Assembly: GCF_000165425.1 (NCBI RefSeq)
Contig: NW_001798964.1
Coordinates: 234,223-298,222 of the forward strand
Direction: 5' to 3'
DNA: 64,000 nucleotides
Source: Paramecium tetraurelia
Lineage: Eukaryota; Ciliophora; Oligohymenophorea; Peniculida; Parameciidae
Numbering within the stretch: the first letter of the stretch is position 1; every line of letters begins with the position of its first letter. This document shows, piece by piece, positions 23,818-36,600 of this stretch. The translations under genes were made by a program, and so were the position numbers. The notes under the pieces were generated by a model. It worked only from the letters and a program-made list of their open reading frames with translations, had not been told where the DNA came from and searched no databases.

Positions 23818-26091
23818 ATGCTGCAATTATAGTTAGAGGTGAGGACAATCTAATTTTATATTAATTCAATGACAGAATTCTGTTCGATCTAATTTATTCA
23901 TAGTATGAGATATTTATAATAGACTTATCGTCAACTCCTTTGAAGTCATTATTGAGATGTAGATGTAGAGATATCCAAGAAATTAGGGAAAAAATTGATT
24001 TAAACATATAATACTTTGATAAGGGGAATGTAAGTTTAGTTATTGATATTATTGTAGTTAAGGCTGTAGATATATGATGGCTAAATTATTTTCGGAGAAG
24101 CCACAATCAATTTAGGATTTTACATTGAAAACAGCCTACCTGTCATCATCGACAACATTACAATACAGAGTAGGTATGATCAAGAAGCTTATGTTGAGAT
24201 GAGTTTAGGATGGAACTAATTTGAGTAAACACAAACTAAAGAAATTCAATAGGCTAATCCCATAAGAGAATAACCATTATTTATAAAATTATCTTAATAA
24301 ACAGCTAATAGAGTACCAAATGAGATAGATCACCAGATCGAAAATAGATTAATCAATGCTCCTTCTTTAGAATAGATCTATATTCTTCAAAGCAAATAAG
24401 AATATATAGATAAAAAGTCGATAGAATAATAGAAATAATTAGAGGATGAAAAAATAGAAGATATCACCAAAGCACATCTCGAAACAACAAACTCTCGAAG
24501 ATTCTAAACTCCAAAGGACAGCAAACTCGCTAAAAAACAGAAAATTTAAAAGTCTTCCGGACTATTAGAGCATTATAAAACATAAATTCATTCAAAATCG
24601 ACATATAGTGATTCTAAGCAAGCTGCCAGAGAATAAGGATTAAGGATAGTACAGAAAAGTCCTAATATTTTTGATTAAAAAGCAAAAATTAGAATTCATA
24701 GTCATTAAAATGAAGAAAATGATGCAATTAAAGGAACTGCGAAATAATAAAGAAATTGTAATAAAAACGCAGCACCAATAGAAGATTAAGGGAAGAATAG
24801 TTAAAAATATTTAGAGGCTGGGTTCTTTACAAGTAGGTAACTAGAAATTGATTTGAAAGAGTATAAATAAGTCTCAATTCAGCAATTATTAAATGAAAAT
24901 CAATAGATGTAATACTAGATAGAGAGATTGTCTTTAGAGAATCAAGATTTGAAAGAGTAATTAATAAAAAGTGAAGCAACGTTTAATTTATTATCAGAGA
25001 CTTATACCAACCTTAGAAATGAATATAAAAAGGTCTAGATTAAAAGTTACGATAGTTCTAATAACACCTTTATAATAAATAAAGAATATGAATTTATTAA
25101 GAAAGAACTGGAGTAGAAGCAGAAACAGATTGAGTTCAATTAAAAGGAAACTGAATTAGGGAAAATAGAATTAGAGATAACTAAGAGGGAAAATATTCAA
25201 TTACAAATAGATCTAGAATAAATTAGGAAGGAGGTCTTTAATAAAAAGATTGAAAATAGTGAACTCTTAAAGGATATTTAAGAAAAATAAGTCAAAATAA
25301 ATACCTTAGAGGAGTAATTACTAAATTAATAAGTTAATCAATAATTATCTCAAGATCTACAACTATAAGAATACTCAGAAGAATAAAATAATTATCATTT
25401 ATAATAAAAGATGAATAGCATGTAAATTTATAGAATTGAAATTGATAATTATTATTAGGAATTAATATAAACACGATAAAAACTACTAATTTAGGAATCA
25501 TGTGGAAAATAGCAATCAGAATTTCTGGAGGAAAGACAGCAAATTAATTCGCAATTACAATAAGAAATTAATTAGTTAAAATAAAAATTAATTGAAAGTA
25601 ATAAAGAAATAAAGTCAAAGTAAATAATGAATTTAGTACTAGGACCTTAGAAATCGAAATTCTAAAAACTTAAATCAATTCGCACTTATAAATACCGGAT
25701 AACCAGAATCTAGACTTGACATCTCTTATCAATCAATAATCTACTCTATACACAAATCTTAAATAAGAAAACCAATCTTTGGGTAAATTATAAATTAAGT
25801 AAATTTAGTCCATCAAAATAGAAAAGATTAAGTCAAGCTTGAGAGTTTGTAGAAGGAACTAGGCATCTATAAAGTAATCAATATGATATTAAGAGAAAGA
25901 ACATTGTTAAGTTGAGTGAATAGAGACAACAATCTCTTGAATAAGAAATCTAATAACTTGAGAAAGCGGTTTTAAATGGTAAATAGAATATGGCTGATGT
26001 AATTAATGCTGTACTTGAGTGTGGTGGACCAACCTTAGCTGAAGCTGTGGAAAGGTTCTTAATAACGAGAAGGAGTTCGAAAATAAGTTGA
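23818..26091 (+). CDS. N-terminal C2-like domain plus long coiled coil, 718 aa
   Basis: Five introns (23903-23922, 24030-24057, 25620-25642, 25783-25808, 25874-25893) restore a single frame. Residues about 1-140 resemble a C2 beta-sandwich (LRLQIYDGQIIFGEATINLG, then IIDNITIQSRYDQEAYVEMS), lacking the Asp cluster of calcium-binding C2 domains. A disordered Gln/Lys/Ser-rich segment follows, and residues about 330-700 are an almost continuous coiled coil (QLLNENQQMQQQIERLSLEN; LEQKQKQIEFNQKETELGKI). Architecture C2 plus coiled coil is typical of basal-body and transition-zone proteins, but no specific family is claimed. Two 20-nt introns are at the lower size limit. An apparent broken C2 copy lies just downstream. 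Confidence 0.75.
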
Positions 26092-26214
26092 TAATAATTT
26101 ATTAAATAATTAAATTAATTTCATTCAAAAATTAAAAAATAAATTTATTATTACTTTTTTTGTATAAACAAATTTTTTAAAAATTCGACTTCAAACTTTG
26201 TTTCAATATTTGAA

Positions 26215-26530
26215 ATGGATCAATTTTAGACGATTAACATAAGATTACTCTAAGCTAAGGACTTTCATGATGATTTCATACTTTGAAGTGGCAAATTAAG
26301 GAAAATTATTTACATTTTGAGGTCCTCGAGTAGGGGAAATTTTGAATTTAAATGATGTTTAAAATAAACTACCAGGAAGAGGATGTGCAGAATTGGATCT
26401 TTGTAATTTAAAGATTAGCAATATCATTATCCAAAAATATCACAAATAAACCAATGAAATTAACGAAATTTAATAATTCGAATTTAAAGCTTATAACAAA
26501 AAATTAATAATAAAATAAGAAAACATAATT
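26215..26530 (+). pseudogene. Broken C2-domain gene copy
   Basis: Fragments in three frames line up as one C2-like domain: DQFQTINIRLLQAKDFHDDF in frame 1, TLKWQIKENYLHFEVLE in another, and VGEILNLNDVQNKLPGRGCA with AELDLCNLKISN in a third. The joins fall at about 26283 and 26333, with TGA codons closing each frame and no GT..AG pair that could splice them. So it reads as a gene with at least two frameshifts, next to a gene that also starts with a C2-like domain. The last frame runs into the H1-like gene's start region without a stop, but that gene has its own Met. Confidence 0.45.
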
Positions 26531-26533
26531 AAA

Positions 26534-26832
26534 ATGGCAAAAGGAGCAACAAAGGGAAACAAGGGAGCCAAGAAGGCTGGAACACCAAGTGAATTATTTA
26601 ATTTATTGTAGAAGCTACAAAGAATGTTAAGAAAGTCACTAAAAAGACCACTGATGCTACTCCAGCACCAGCCCCAGTGACAACTACAGCACCTGCACCT
26701 ACCACCGCAACACCAGTTGCTGCATCAACACCCAAAAAATAAGGAAAACAAGCAGCTAAACCAAAGCAAGCAACTAAAAAAGCCGCAAAGAAGGCTCCCA
26801 AAAAGGATAGCAAGAAATAAGCCAAGAAATGA
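26534..26832 (+). CDS. Linker-histone H1-like basic protein
   Basis: 91 residues after removing a 23-nt intron (26589-26611) that begins GTG rather than GTA. The product is almost only Lys, Ala, Thr and Pro: start MAKGATKGNKGAKKAG, a Thr/Ala/Pro centre (TPAPAPVTTTAPAPT) and a Lys-rich end (KKAAKKAPKKDSKKQAKK). This is the composition of the H1 C-terminal tail; there is no winged-helix globular domain. Ciliate macronuclear H1 is known to lack the globular domain, so this fits a chromatin-compacting linker histone. Codon use is far more GC-rich than neighbours, as expected for a highly expressed protein. A small ribosomal or HMG-like basic protein is the alternative. Confidence 0.75.
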
Positions 26833-27764
26833 TTAGTTATTCAAGAATTAATCTATTAATTAGATATTAAATATTTCTTTTTTCTCAGATGCATATTTGG
26901 ATAAAATCTATTTCTATAATATTATCAATTTCATATAGTTTTATGATCGCTGATTCGAATCCCTTTCCTCCTCTAATGTCTTTATGACCTAATGAAATCA
27001 ATAATAATTAAGATATCAATATTTTTTATTTAGAATACTAATAAACGTGTTTTGTTTCTACCTTAGTTCAATTCATTTCCTGCTCTTCATTTAAAAAAAT
27101 ACCGAAAGCAATGTGACAAATATTCAAATAGCACATCCTTTATGTTATTATCTAGTGAATGATCACAATTAGTGTTGTCCCAATGTTTATATCTAAATAA
27201 AATTTATTTTTGAAATCCGAATTCTTATTTACATTGCTTAAATAATAAATGGGTTTCTTTGAAAATAGAAAGATGTCTTCTAACTAATATTTTAGAGATG
27301 TGATACTTTGATGAAGGTAAATTATCGGTATTTTTATGGATGAATTTAATGTAATTTTTATTTTTCAAATGTATTCAAAAGCGAAATAGAGTTAAACTGA
27401 GTTTAAAGATGATACATTATAAATGATTAGGAAATATATTCAGATTTCCTTATAATTAAGAATTTAAATCAAATTATTAGCTAATATTAATAGAAACAAC
27501 TTATTTTATTTTAAGAAGCCGTAATAAATATTGGATATATAGATATATCAAATAATGTTTGAGGGGTATAAATAAATTAGTATTATCAAGTAAGTATCTT
27601 TATATATAATAACTCAAATTCAAAGCTTGTGCTATAAATGAACATCATATTTGAAAATACAATCTTGCTATAGAGATCATTAAATGATGAAATTTATTAA
27701 ATATTTAATTTAAGAATTTATAATTTTAATATTCTTAATATATTATTTTAATGTTTTTATTGAA
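26833..27764. other. Intergenic region with possible decayed coding remnant
   Basis: No intact gene. On the minus strand between about 26890 and 27240, one frame reads FGIFLNEEQEMN, then an in-frame TGA, then a protein-like stretch ending GHKDIRGGKGFESAIIKLYE and a TGA at about 26890. It could be the remains of a gene or an unresolved exon. The part from 27250 to 27764 is AT-rich and featureless. Confidence 0.35.
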
Positions 27765-30700
27765 TCATTAAATATTACATTACTCTTAATTGTCCTTTTT
27801 AGGCTTCTTTTATTTTGAATCTTTTTGCGATTTATCTTTTTGTTTTTTATTGCTTTGATCAATTATATTTTGTTTAATAGCATCCAAAAATACTTCTCTT
27901 AATTTTTTGTTTTGATCCTCTTTTATAATTTTCTGATTACTCTTCTCTAAATATTTTAAAATAATCAAAGTATCTTCAATTCCTTTTTTCCAATATACGT
28001 CTTTGCTGCTCTCCTCTGAAATATTTTCTTCATCTGATAATTTCTTAATAAATTCTATGAATTTTGAACTTGGTATCTCTTTTAATCCAGGTTACTAAGC
28101 TCGACTTAATTCAATGGCAGTAAATTAGACTTCTCTTTCTAACTCTGAAGGAGTAATAGCAAACAGTTTCAATATGTTAGTTAATAGCATTAATCTTTTC
28201 TTAAACTTTTCCTCTCTTTTATGATCCACCACAAAATTCAATGCCTCATTGATAATATGAAATGCATGTTCAGCTATATGTACTGTTTCTAAGACTTTTG
28301 CTCCTACATTAAATGCTTTTTTGACAACATTCATTACTTTTTCAGATGTACTTTCTATCATGGCATTAGTATTCACTTAGAACAAGTTTGTAGAGATCTC
28401 AGACATAGCATGTAAATAATAATACAAATGCCAAAACAAAGATCTGAAATAGGTTAATTGATGTTTATTTTTATTTTATTTTATTTCCTTCATTTCCTGT
28501 TCAATTTTAAATGAATCTTATTAAACCAATTAATTAATAACTTAATCCTATGAGCTTACTTTGGCTTAAAGTTCTTTTAATTATTTCTCCATCTATTAAA
28601 AATATGATATCATCATTTGTTGTGTATCAGCTTACTGATCTTGATTGATTGGTTGAACAGAATAAGATACAGATCTTTCAATACATGTTACTTTTTCTAA
28701 GTACTCTTATATTTATTCGTTATTTTAGCTTGTTTTAGGCAATTAGGCTATTTATTATTTCATTTTTTAAATTTCATTTTCGATCTAGGTGATTAATTTT
28801 ACTTTTGTTTTAATGAAGTTCAAATTTCCTTAAGTTAATCTCATTTGACTAATTCTTGTGGTTGAGAGAGTGTCTATATAAAATTATGCTTATTTATAAT
28901 AATGAGTTGCTTTTTCAAATTATTGATCTGAATAATATCTATCTCCTAAGTTGGCCAAAAATAAAGGATTATCAGGACAAAGTCTATTTGCATTTAATAC
29001 ATCTTATAGAGCTTCGTCTTTCCTACCAATGCTCTAAAGTAAAAGGGCTATTGTAAGATGTTACATTAACCTCTGTTATTGTAGGCTAAATAGCTGTTAG
29101 AATTTAGTTCGATGGTTTTATTGTAATCTTAAAGTGCCAATTCTTTCTATTAAACTTGATTGTAGTAGATAGCTTCAAATATATTCTCTTTTACCTCTGT
29201 TATAATAATTGGCCGCTTCTCCAGGATTAACTTCTATTGCTTTATTATAATCTTGTAAAGCTTCTTCCTTTTAAGCCAATTTCATCAATAGAGGGGCTAA
29301 AAAAATATTTCAAGTTTATAAACCTCTACTAGAATAACCTCCAGATTCGTTTGGAATTATTTCTATCACCTTAGTAAAATCATTTAAAGCTTCTTAGTGA
29401 TTTTTCATTAGATCGTAGGCGTCCCCTTAATATTTTGTAAAGTATGATACCTCTTTTCAAGAGTGCACTTGTACAAGTTGGATTTATAATCAAAGCCTTA
29501 TTGTATTCTGCTATTGCATCCTATGGCTTATTCAATTCTTTGAATATTAAACCTAGAATAAGCAAATCAAAATTACCCTTAACAATATAAGGAAGTTCAT
29601 TTTTTGGATTTATTTCAATCGATTTATTGCAATCAGCAATAGCAAGCTCGATTTTATCGATGGATCTATAAAGCAATGCTACTTTAGGAATTGATGATAC
29701 CTCTCTAATAATATGAAATAAATGAATTTGGAGCAATTTCAATTGCTTTATTATAATCTTATAAGGCCTTCTCATGCTCCTTGGCTGGATCTTGTAAAAT
29801 GTTGCCTAAAAGGATCAAAAATAGTTAAATACCTCGACTGACATAATAATCAGCTTAATTTGGATTGATATTAATAGCTTCCGTGTAATCTTAGATTGCC
29901 TAAGAAATTTATTGTTTTTATTTATGTAAATTTCCTAAAAATATAAACTGTATCCCTTACCTCTCAAAATCAGAATATGACTTTATTTTGGATTGATTTG
30001 TAAAGATTTGGTGAAGTCATCTATAGCTCTATCCTTCTAATTCATATCTGATAGCAAGGAAGCTCTTGAAGAATATGAAACCGCACTTTTAGGATTTAAT
30101 AAAATCGCTTTATCAAAATCGGCAAGTGCTTTCTCTTTTTCATTCAATTTATTCCATAAAATAGCTTTATTAGTTGTGTAAAAATATGATACCTCTATTA
30201 TGATAAGCCAAATAATTATTTTGATCTAATTCTGCAGCTTTATTGTAAGAGTCAAGAGCCTATTAGTTTTAATCCAAAGATTTCAGTAAATTGCCTAAAT
30301 AAGAAATACTCCGATTAAATACCTAAGTTAACATGAGCATCATAACATCGTGGATTTATTTCAATAGCCTTGTTATAATCATTTAATGCCTTATCTTTTT
30401 CGTTCATATTATAATATAAGATCCCTAATATAGAATAATATTCAACCTCTTTCAACAAGAGTATATGTGATTTTTGGGTCAAGTTCAACTGCTACATTCA
30501 AATCTTGAAGTGCTAAATCATTCTTTTATTATTTTTAATAAATTTTTGCTTTAGAGATATGATTACATTTATACCCCGATTATAATAAACGATCACAATT
30601 TTTGGATCTATTTAAATTATCTTATTAAAATCTTGAAGGGCTAATTCATCTTAGTTTAGTTCTTTGTACAAATTTCCTTAAATTATTAATGAAATTACCT

Positions 30701-32573
30701 CGATGATGATATGCATTTAGATGGTTATGATTAATCTCTAAGATTCTATGAAAATCTTAAAATGCTCTTTCCGTTTAGTTCAATTACTTGAAAAGCAATG
30801 CTACATAAATTAAAAGGATTTGAAACCTCTATTCAATAACGCAACTTCATTATTTGGGTTGATTTCAATAGCTTTTGAATAATCATTCACAGCCATATCA
30901 AGTTGATTAGTCAATTTATTAAGATCGCCTAATTCATTAGAATATGATTTATCTACCTCTTTTGAGATACAAATTCGCATCTTATGGATTTAATTAGATA
31001 GCCTAATTCAAAAGGGTAATGGCAAGTTCATTCTATTATAATTCTTCCAAGAAAAGGGCTTCCATAACGAATTTTGATACCTTTTTTATAATAGACATTC
31101 GAATTTTTTGGTTCAATCTCCAAAATTTTATCATAATCTTTCGTTGCTAAATCATTCTAGCCTAACTGTTTATACAAAGTAGCTTTTCAATATATTACTA
31201 ATTTACCTCGTCTAACGTAATTCTCGGTATCGTTAGGATTAATTTCAATCGTTTTCGTATAATCTTAAAGAGCTAATTCATTCTATCCGAGCTATTTTAG
31301 TAAATTACCTTTTATTAAAACCAATTTCTTACCTCTGAATTAGTAAATTTTTTCATCTTTTGGATTCAATTCTAAGATTTTAGTGTAGTCACTTAAGGCT
31401 TTATCATTTTAATCAATTTCTTTATAAAGGATGGCTAAGAATAGGAATTCAAATGACCTCTGTTTTTGTAGGCTTTTGCAAATTTAGGGTTAACCGAAAT
31501 AGCTTAATTGTACTCTTCAAGGGCCTTTTCTTTTTCATTCAAAACCTTAAAAAGCAATCCTTAGAAGTAAAACCATTTATAAACCTTTATTCAAATAATA
31601 ATTAGCAACTTTTGGATTTAACTTAATGGCCATATTATAATCTGAAAGTGCCTCTTCGTATTTCTCCAATTATTTCAGAAGTATTCCTTCCATAACGAAA
31701 CAAAAAACCTCTGCACTCATAAGTTTAAGCTTTTTTCGGATCAAGTTCAATTGTTTTGTTGTAATCTACCAATGCTTCTTCTTTCTTATTCATATCTGTT
31801 AATAGTTCTGCCCTTTCAAAATAGGCATCGCTGGAAGTTGGCCTTATCTCAATTGCTTTATTGAATTCTAACAAAGCATCCTCCTCCTTTTTTAGAGCAC
31901 GGAGAATCAAACCTAATCATTCGTGATTTCCCTATTACCGCTTTAATAGTGTGCAGGATAATTCATTTAATCTAACTCTATGGTTTTCTAAAATACAGCA
32001 AGAGCTTCTTATTAACTTCCTGATTCCTTCATAATTATGCCTACGATGGCTTAAAATATTCATACCCTTAAAGTTAATAGTTTTAGTTGACTAAGGATCA
32101 AGTTGATAATACATTTCAGCATCATTGAGAGCCAAATTGTAAGCTTTATTCTTCCTGAAGATAAGAGCTAAACTCACATGGCAAAATACCTCTGTTATAA
32201 TATGCTTCCTTCAGTTGAGGATTCAGTTAGATAGCTTTATTTACTTCTTCTAATGCTTATTTCGTATCTCCTTTTTTTACTAAGATCTCAGCTAATAAAA
32301 GTATTGGTTTTTTTTACCTTTTAAATTTAAGGCTTCTGAATAGTTGGAATTTATTTTGAGGGCCTCATTAACTTCATTAAGAGCATCATCCAACACTTGA
32401 TTTTAATGTAAGGTCTGGACATAAAATGTTTAACTACTTAAGATTTTTCAAAATGATCTTTGGCTTTATTCGACAATTCTTCTTGAGTTTCCTAATTTTA
32501 TAGATTGTTGTCTTAATTCATAATTTTATTTTTCAATATAACATTTTCGTAATTCCATATATAAAAAGTCCAT
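27765..32573 (-). CDS. Large TPR-repeat protein, one repeat per exon
   Basis: About 1,380 residues. After a short charged N-terminus (MDFLYMELRK, two introns) come roughly 26-28 TPR repeats of 34 residues, such as EEALVDYNKTIELDPKKA and DAIAEYNKALIINPT. In almost every repeat a 22-29-nt intron interrupts the same glycine codon of the 'YxxRG' turn, so exon and repeat coincide, with a period of about 125 bp. The array runs to about 29000. It is followed by a Gln-rich coiled coil (MISYFQQMEKQLKELQAKV) and a C-terminal helical domain (SEKVMNVVKKAFNVGAKVLE; HIAEHAFHIINEALNFVV) ending in a Lys-rich tail. The last part is in frame with the coiled coil, so it is not a separate gene. TPR arrays are protein-interaction scaffolds; partners unknown. 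Ciliates carry very many such genes. Confidence 0.85.
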
Positions 32574-33613
32574 ATTCTAAATATTCTGGTGAATTAGTGT
32601 TTTATAATACAATATTACAATATGGATTTTATTGGAATATCAAAAATTCTGCATAAAACAAATCCTTTACAAAAATTGGAAAATTTTGAGAATATCTAGA
32701 CATGGAAAATCATAAATTGAAATGTTGAAAATGTTCCAAGATAACTCCTTTTACATATATCATTAATCTCGCTATTACACGATTCTCCAATATGAATAAT
32801 AATAATATATAATTATTTGAAATTCATCTCGCACTATAACCATTGCTATGGATTAAGGGTGTAAAATAAATTTATTTTTTTATAATAATTTCTTTGAAAC
32901 GATTTTATAACAATAAAGTATGATATTAAGTCCTAAACAAATACTAACATTATTTTGAGAAATCATTAAAAGTAAGGTGCATTTTCTGTTGTCGACTTTG
33001 ATTTAATATAAAAGTTTGAATAATAAATTGTATTTCTTTTGAAAGAGAAGATAGCAAAAAGGTTTTTCGAATTTATTTATTCCTTCCTTTAAGGATGGTA
33101 GTTTAATTAAAGAGATTAGGCATTTGAGTAATGAGAATTACTATGTGGGTGATTTTAGAACTTTAAAGAATATAAAAACGTTAAAAATCTTTTCAATATA
33201 GAATTATCAAATAACCCTCATAATCTATATCCAAAAACTGAAAATGGATTTCTAAATTATTCAAACTTAGAAACAAAAATTTTAATCGAAATGAATAAAT
33301 ATTTAATATAGGTATTAAAAGTGATTCTACAAAACTGTATTATATATAGTTACAATTTTTTGGATAGTAATCTTTATTATATTTAATCATAAGACATTAG
33401 ACATAATGCTTTAATTTAGTTTTATCAATAAAAATATTTACACTTTGTTTATTATAACATTAAGAATAAGAATAAGAATAAGAATGTAGAAACTAAAAAT
33501 ACAATTTGAATTTTACAAAGTTATGTGGTATCTACCAAATAGGTATATTTTAATATTTAAAAATGAATATTATAATAGATAAATGGCACATACAAAAATT
33601 GATCATATCATTT
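32574..33613. other. Intergenic region, no supported gene
   Basis: About 1 kb of AT-rich sequence. A short protein-like frame on the plus strand near 33065-33290 (FKDGSLIKEIRHLSNENYYV) has no clear start and was not called. An (aagaat) microrepeat lies near 33460-33485 (AAGAATAAGAATAAGAAT). Confidence 0.5.
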
Positions 33614-36600
33614 TCAGATATTGTATTGCACAATGTCATCATCTATCTACTCTGGTTTTGACAGAATATCTGGGCTACTCTATTGGTGGACTCTGGTCTT
33701 GAGCACATTTTGTCTTCTGTTCCACAAAGCACCAGAGATGATTAATGAAATTAACACTACACCTCCCACTGCGCAAATGACTGAAATCAATAAAATATTA
33801 TCGTTTGAATTGTCTTGAGGCTATTTGAGACCTTTTTTGTTTTGGTTTTGGATCGCATCTTCATCGTTTGAATCATCATTCGAATTGCCAACATAATCAT
33901 TTTGTTGGAGGATATCATCATTGAGGGTAGGATCTACGTAATCTTCGTCTCCTTGGTTGACAGGTTCATTTCCATAATAGGGATCATTGGAGCCAGATGA
34001 TGAACCAGAGTTGTTAGATGAAGGATCAGGTTGTTCGGTTGAAGTGAAATTAAGAGAGGTGATGGTTTGTATTTCAGCAGTGTTGCTGATGACGGTTCCC
34101 AATTCAACAGGATTAAAGGATTGAAGATTGGCAGCTATTTGTTCAAGATTTGATTGAGAATTTTGTGCTTCAACAGTGCCAATGTCTGCATTGTCAATAA
34201 TGGCCCATTGAACGTCAACAAAGTTAGATAAGAATCTTCTGTTCTTTGACTTGTAGGTTCCGACAATGAAGTAATTGTATGGATCACCTCCAAGAAGGGC
34301 AAATGCATATTATAAGAATTTGTCTCCGAAGAATTCCTCACTAGTTATTTCCAATCTAGTTGAAATCATCAAAGTGTTTTTGAGTGAAAGAGATACTTTG
34401 CAACCAGCAGTCACAACAAAGTGAATGGTACGATTTTCATAGAAATAGTTATTAGAACCACAAGCATCAGTATACTCCAAAAGATTCATGTGTTGATTGA
34501 TCTAAAATTATGAATATTATAAAATACCCTTGTTAATCCAGGTTGAACTAATTTTCCATCGGCGCTTACTTAGACAATGTTTGGAACATCGAATTGTAAT
34601 TCAATGATCACCCACTCATTATTTGGTCCTGCAATGGTTCTCTTACTCAACCAATAGTCTGAATTGGTTGGATTCTCGCCCTTATTGGTCATGTTGATGG
34701 TGGTATTGATTTGAATAAGCCCAACGAATTTAGACTCTCTTGAGTTCTGAGGTTCAGGTCCATTCCAATTCCATTCGGCGAAGGCATTCAAAACGTTCTT
34801 GAATCCGGATCCAATCAAAGTAGTTGGTGAATAGAGCCTTAGATTTTGATCTGAGGCTGTACTTAGGAAGTTCAAGACTCCAATATTGAATAGGGGACAC
34901 CAATATCCATTCCACAATTCTTGTCTGCTGCAGTAGGTTGCACTTGGACCGAAATATGAGTTATTACCAATGGCCTGACCCTTTTCGCCAAAGAAGTTAC
35001 CAGTCTGATCTTCAACTAAGAAGTTCACCTAACCGATGCATTCCATTTGACCGCAACCTCCATACCATCCTAATTTAGCGTAATTGGGGTTTCTCAAACT
35101 ATAGAGTAATGAATTAAATTCACAATTTTAACATAGAGTGTTAGTCAAGTAATGTTGTCCAACGACATCCAAGGCGTATACGTTTTATCTAAAGACAGCA
35201 TTGTTACTGCACTAGGGGAATTGCTCATAAACCAATCTGTAGCCATCGAATTAGACATTGTCAATATAGACTCTAGTATCCATTCTTTGAATTGTGTTGA
35301 TGATGTCAGCATTATTGGATGATCTACTGACTGGTGGATAGGCGTTGGATGACACAGAAACCAATTAGAAGGCAACAGTGTTGGTGCATCTCAAGCCTTC
35401 GAAGACAGCTCCTATGTAACCATTGGAAACTTAAACGACATTGGCGTAATTATTGGATGATCCTGGTTTGATAACAACTCCTCTGTCAGCTTCAATAATT
35501 TAGAAGTCCTTTAATTTAAAGGTTTCAGTGTAAATGGATGCCATAACACCAACACCTGAGTTATAAGCTTGGAGTTGTTTGACCACATTGCATTTGGTGT
35601 TGGATTAGGTTATGTGGAAACATGCCTAAACTGTGTTGAAACATTGGTTTGAGAAGAAGCCTGCTTAAGATTCATCGTCACAATGAGTGGCCATGATGTG
35701 GAATCCTGTATCAGTGGAACCGATACCAACATTGTTAGAAACAAGGATGAAATTCCTGGTGATTTTGGTACCTGAAGCATATCTGAAGGAAGCCAAGACA
35801 GCCCAATTGTAAGTGCCTGTGATAGCAGAATTGATTGAAATCACTCTCTTTTATACCAAAACCAAAGTATTCTATTAGAACTTGACGTATTTGGAATTGA
35901 TGAATTGAACCAAAGCCTTCTATCCATTGTAGAACACATTTTGGAGAGCATTAACATATTCTGAATCTTCCACTTTGAATAAGTAACCATCACTATCATG
36001 GAATGAACATCCAACTATATCACTAGAAGGAGCAGGATCTCCACCCACCGCACTTTAGAAATCTAAACCTGCAAATTCTTTATTCACTTATCCGACATTA
36101 ATGAATTCAACTCCTTGTAATTAAACGTATCCTCTTCTCAATCTAGTCTTTTCAGTAAAGGCATAGACTAAGACTCGAGCTCCCCAGGTTTCTCCTGAGA
36201 TTCTGATGTTTCTAGTTAAGTGTAAAACTGTTGCTCTGGTGTCTACGAGTGTACCAGCAGACACTCCATTGTGATTGTATTTGAGGGAAACACTAAAGAT
36301 GACAGTGGTTCCAGCAATCTAAGTGATTTGGACTTTTTCAGCTTCATCTGGATTGGCACCAGTGGGTGAAATGACAATCCAATCACCAATTTACCAATCA
36401 GTAGTGTCTGTCACACTAATTGAAGTAGATCCAGCAGATGCAGTTGCTGTTAATCTGGCAACCTTGCTTTAAGGTACTTTACCATACAATTCTAATCCTC
36501 CAGTCACAGCCAAGACATTGTTTCCTGCCTCGATGTTATTATCAATTAAAAGTTCATAGTCACCTGAAGTACCAGTGAGGATGATGTTGATGATGCCAGT

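Noticed and set aside
27765-28406. Stand-alone 213-residue gene starting MSEISTNLF
   Set aside because: The same frame stays open upstream through a coiled coil into the TPR array without any TGA, so it is the C-terminal domain of the TPR protein.
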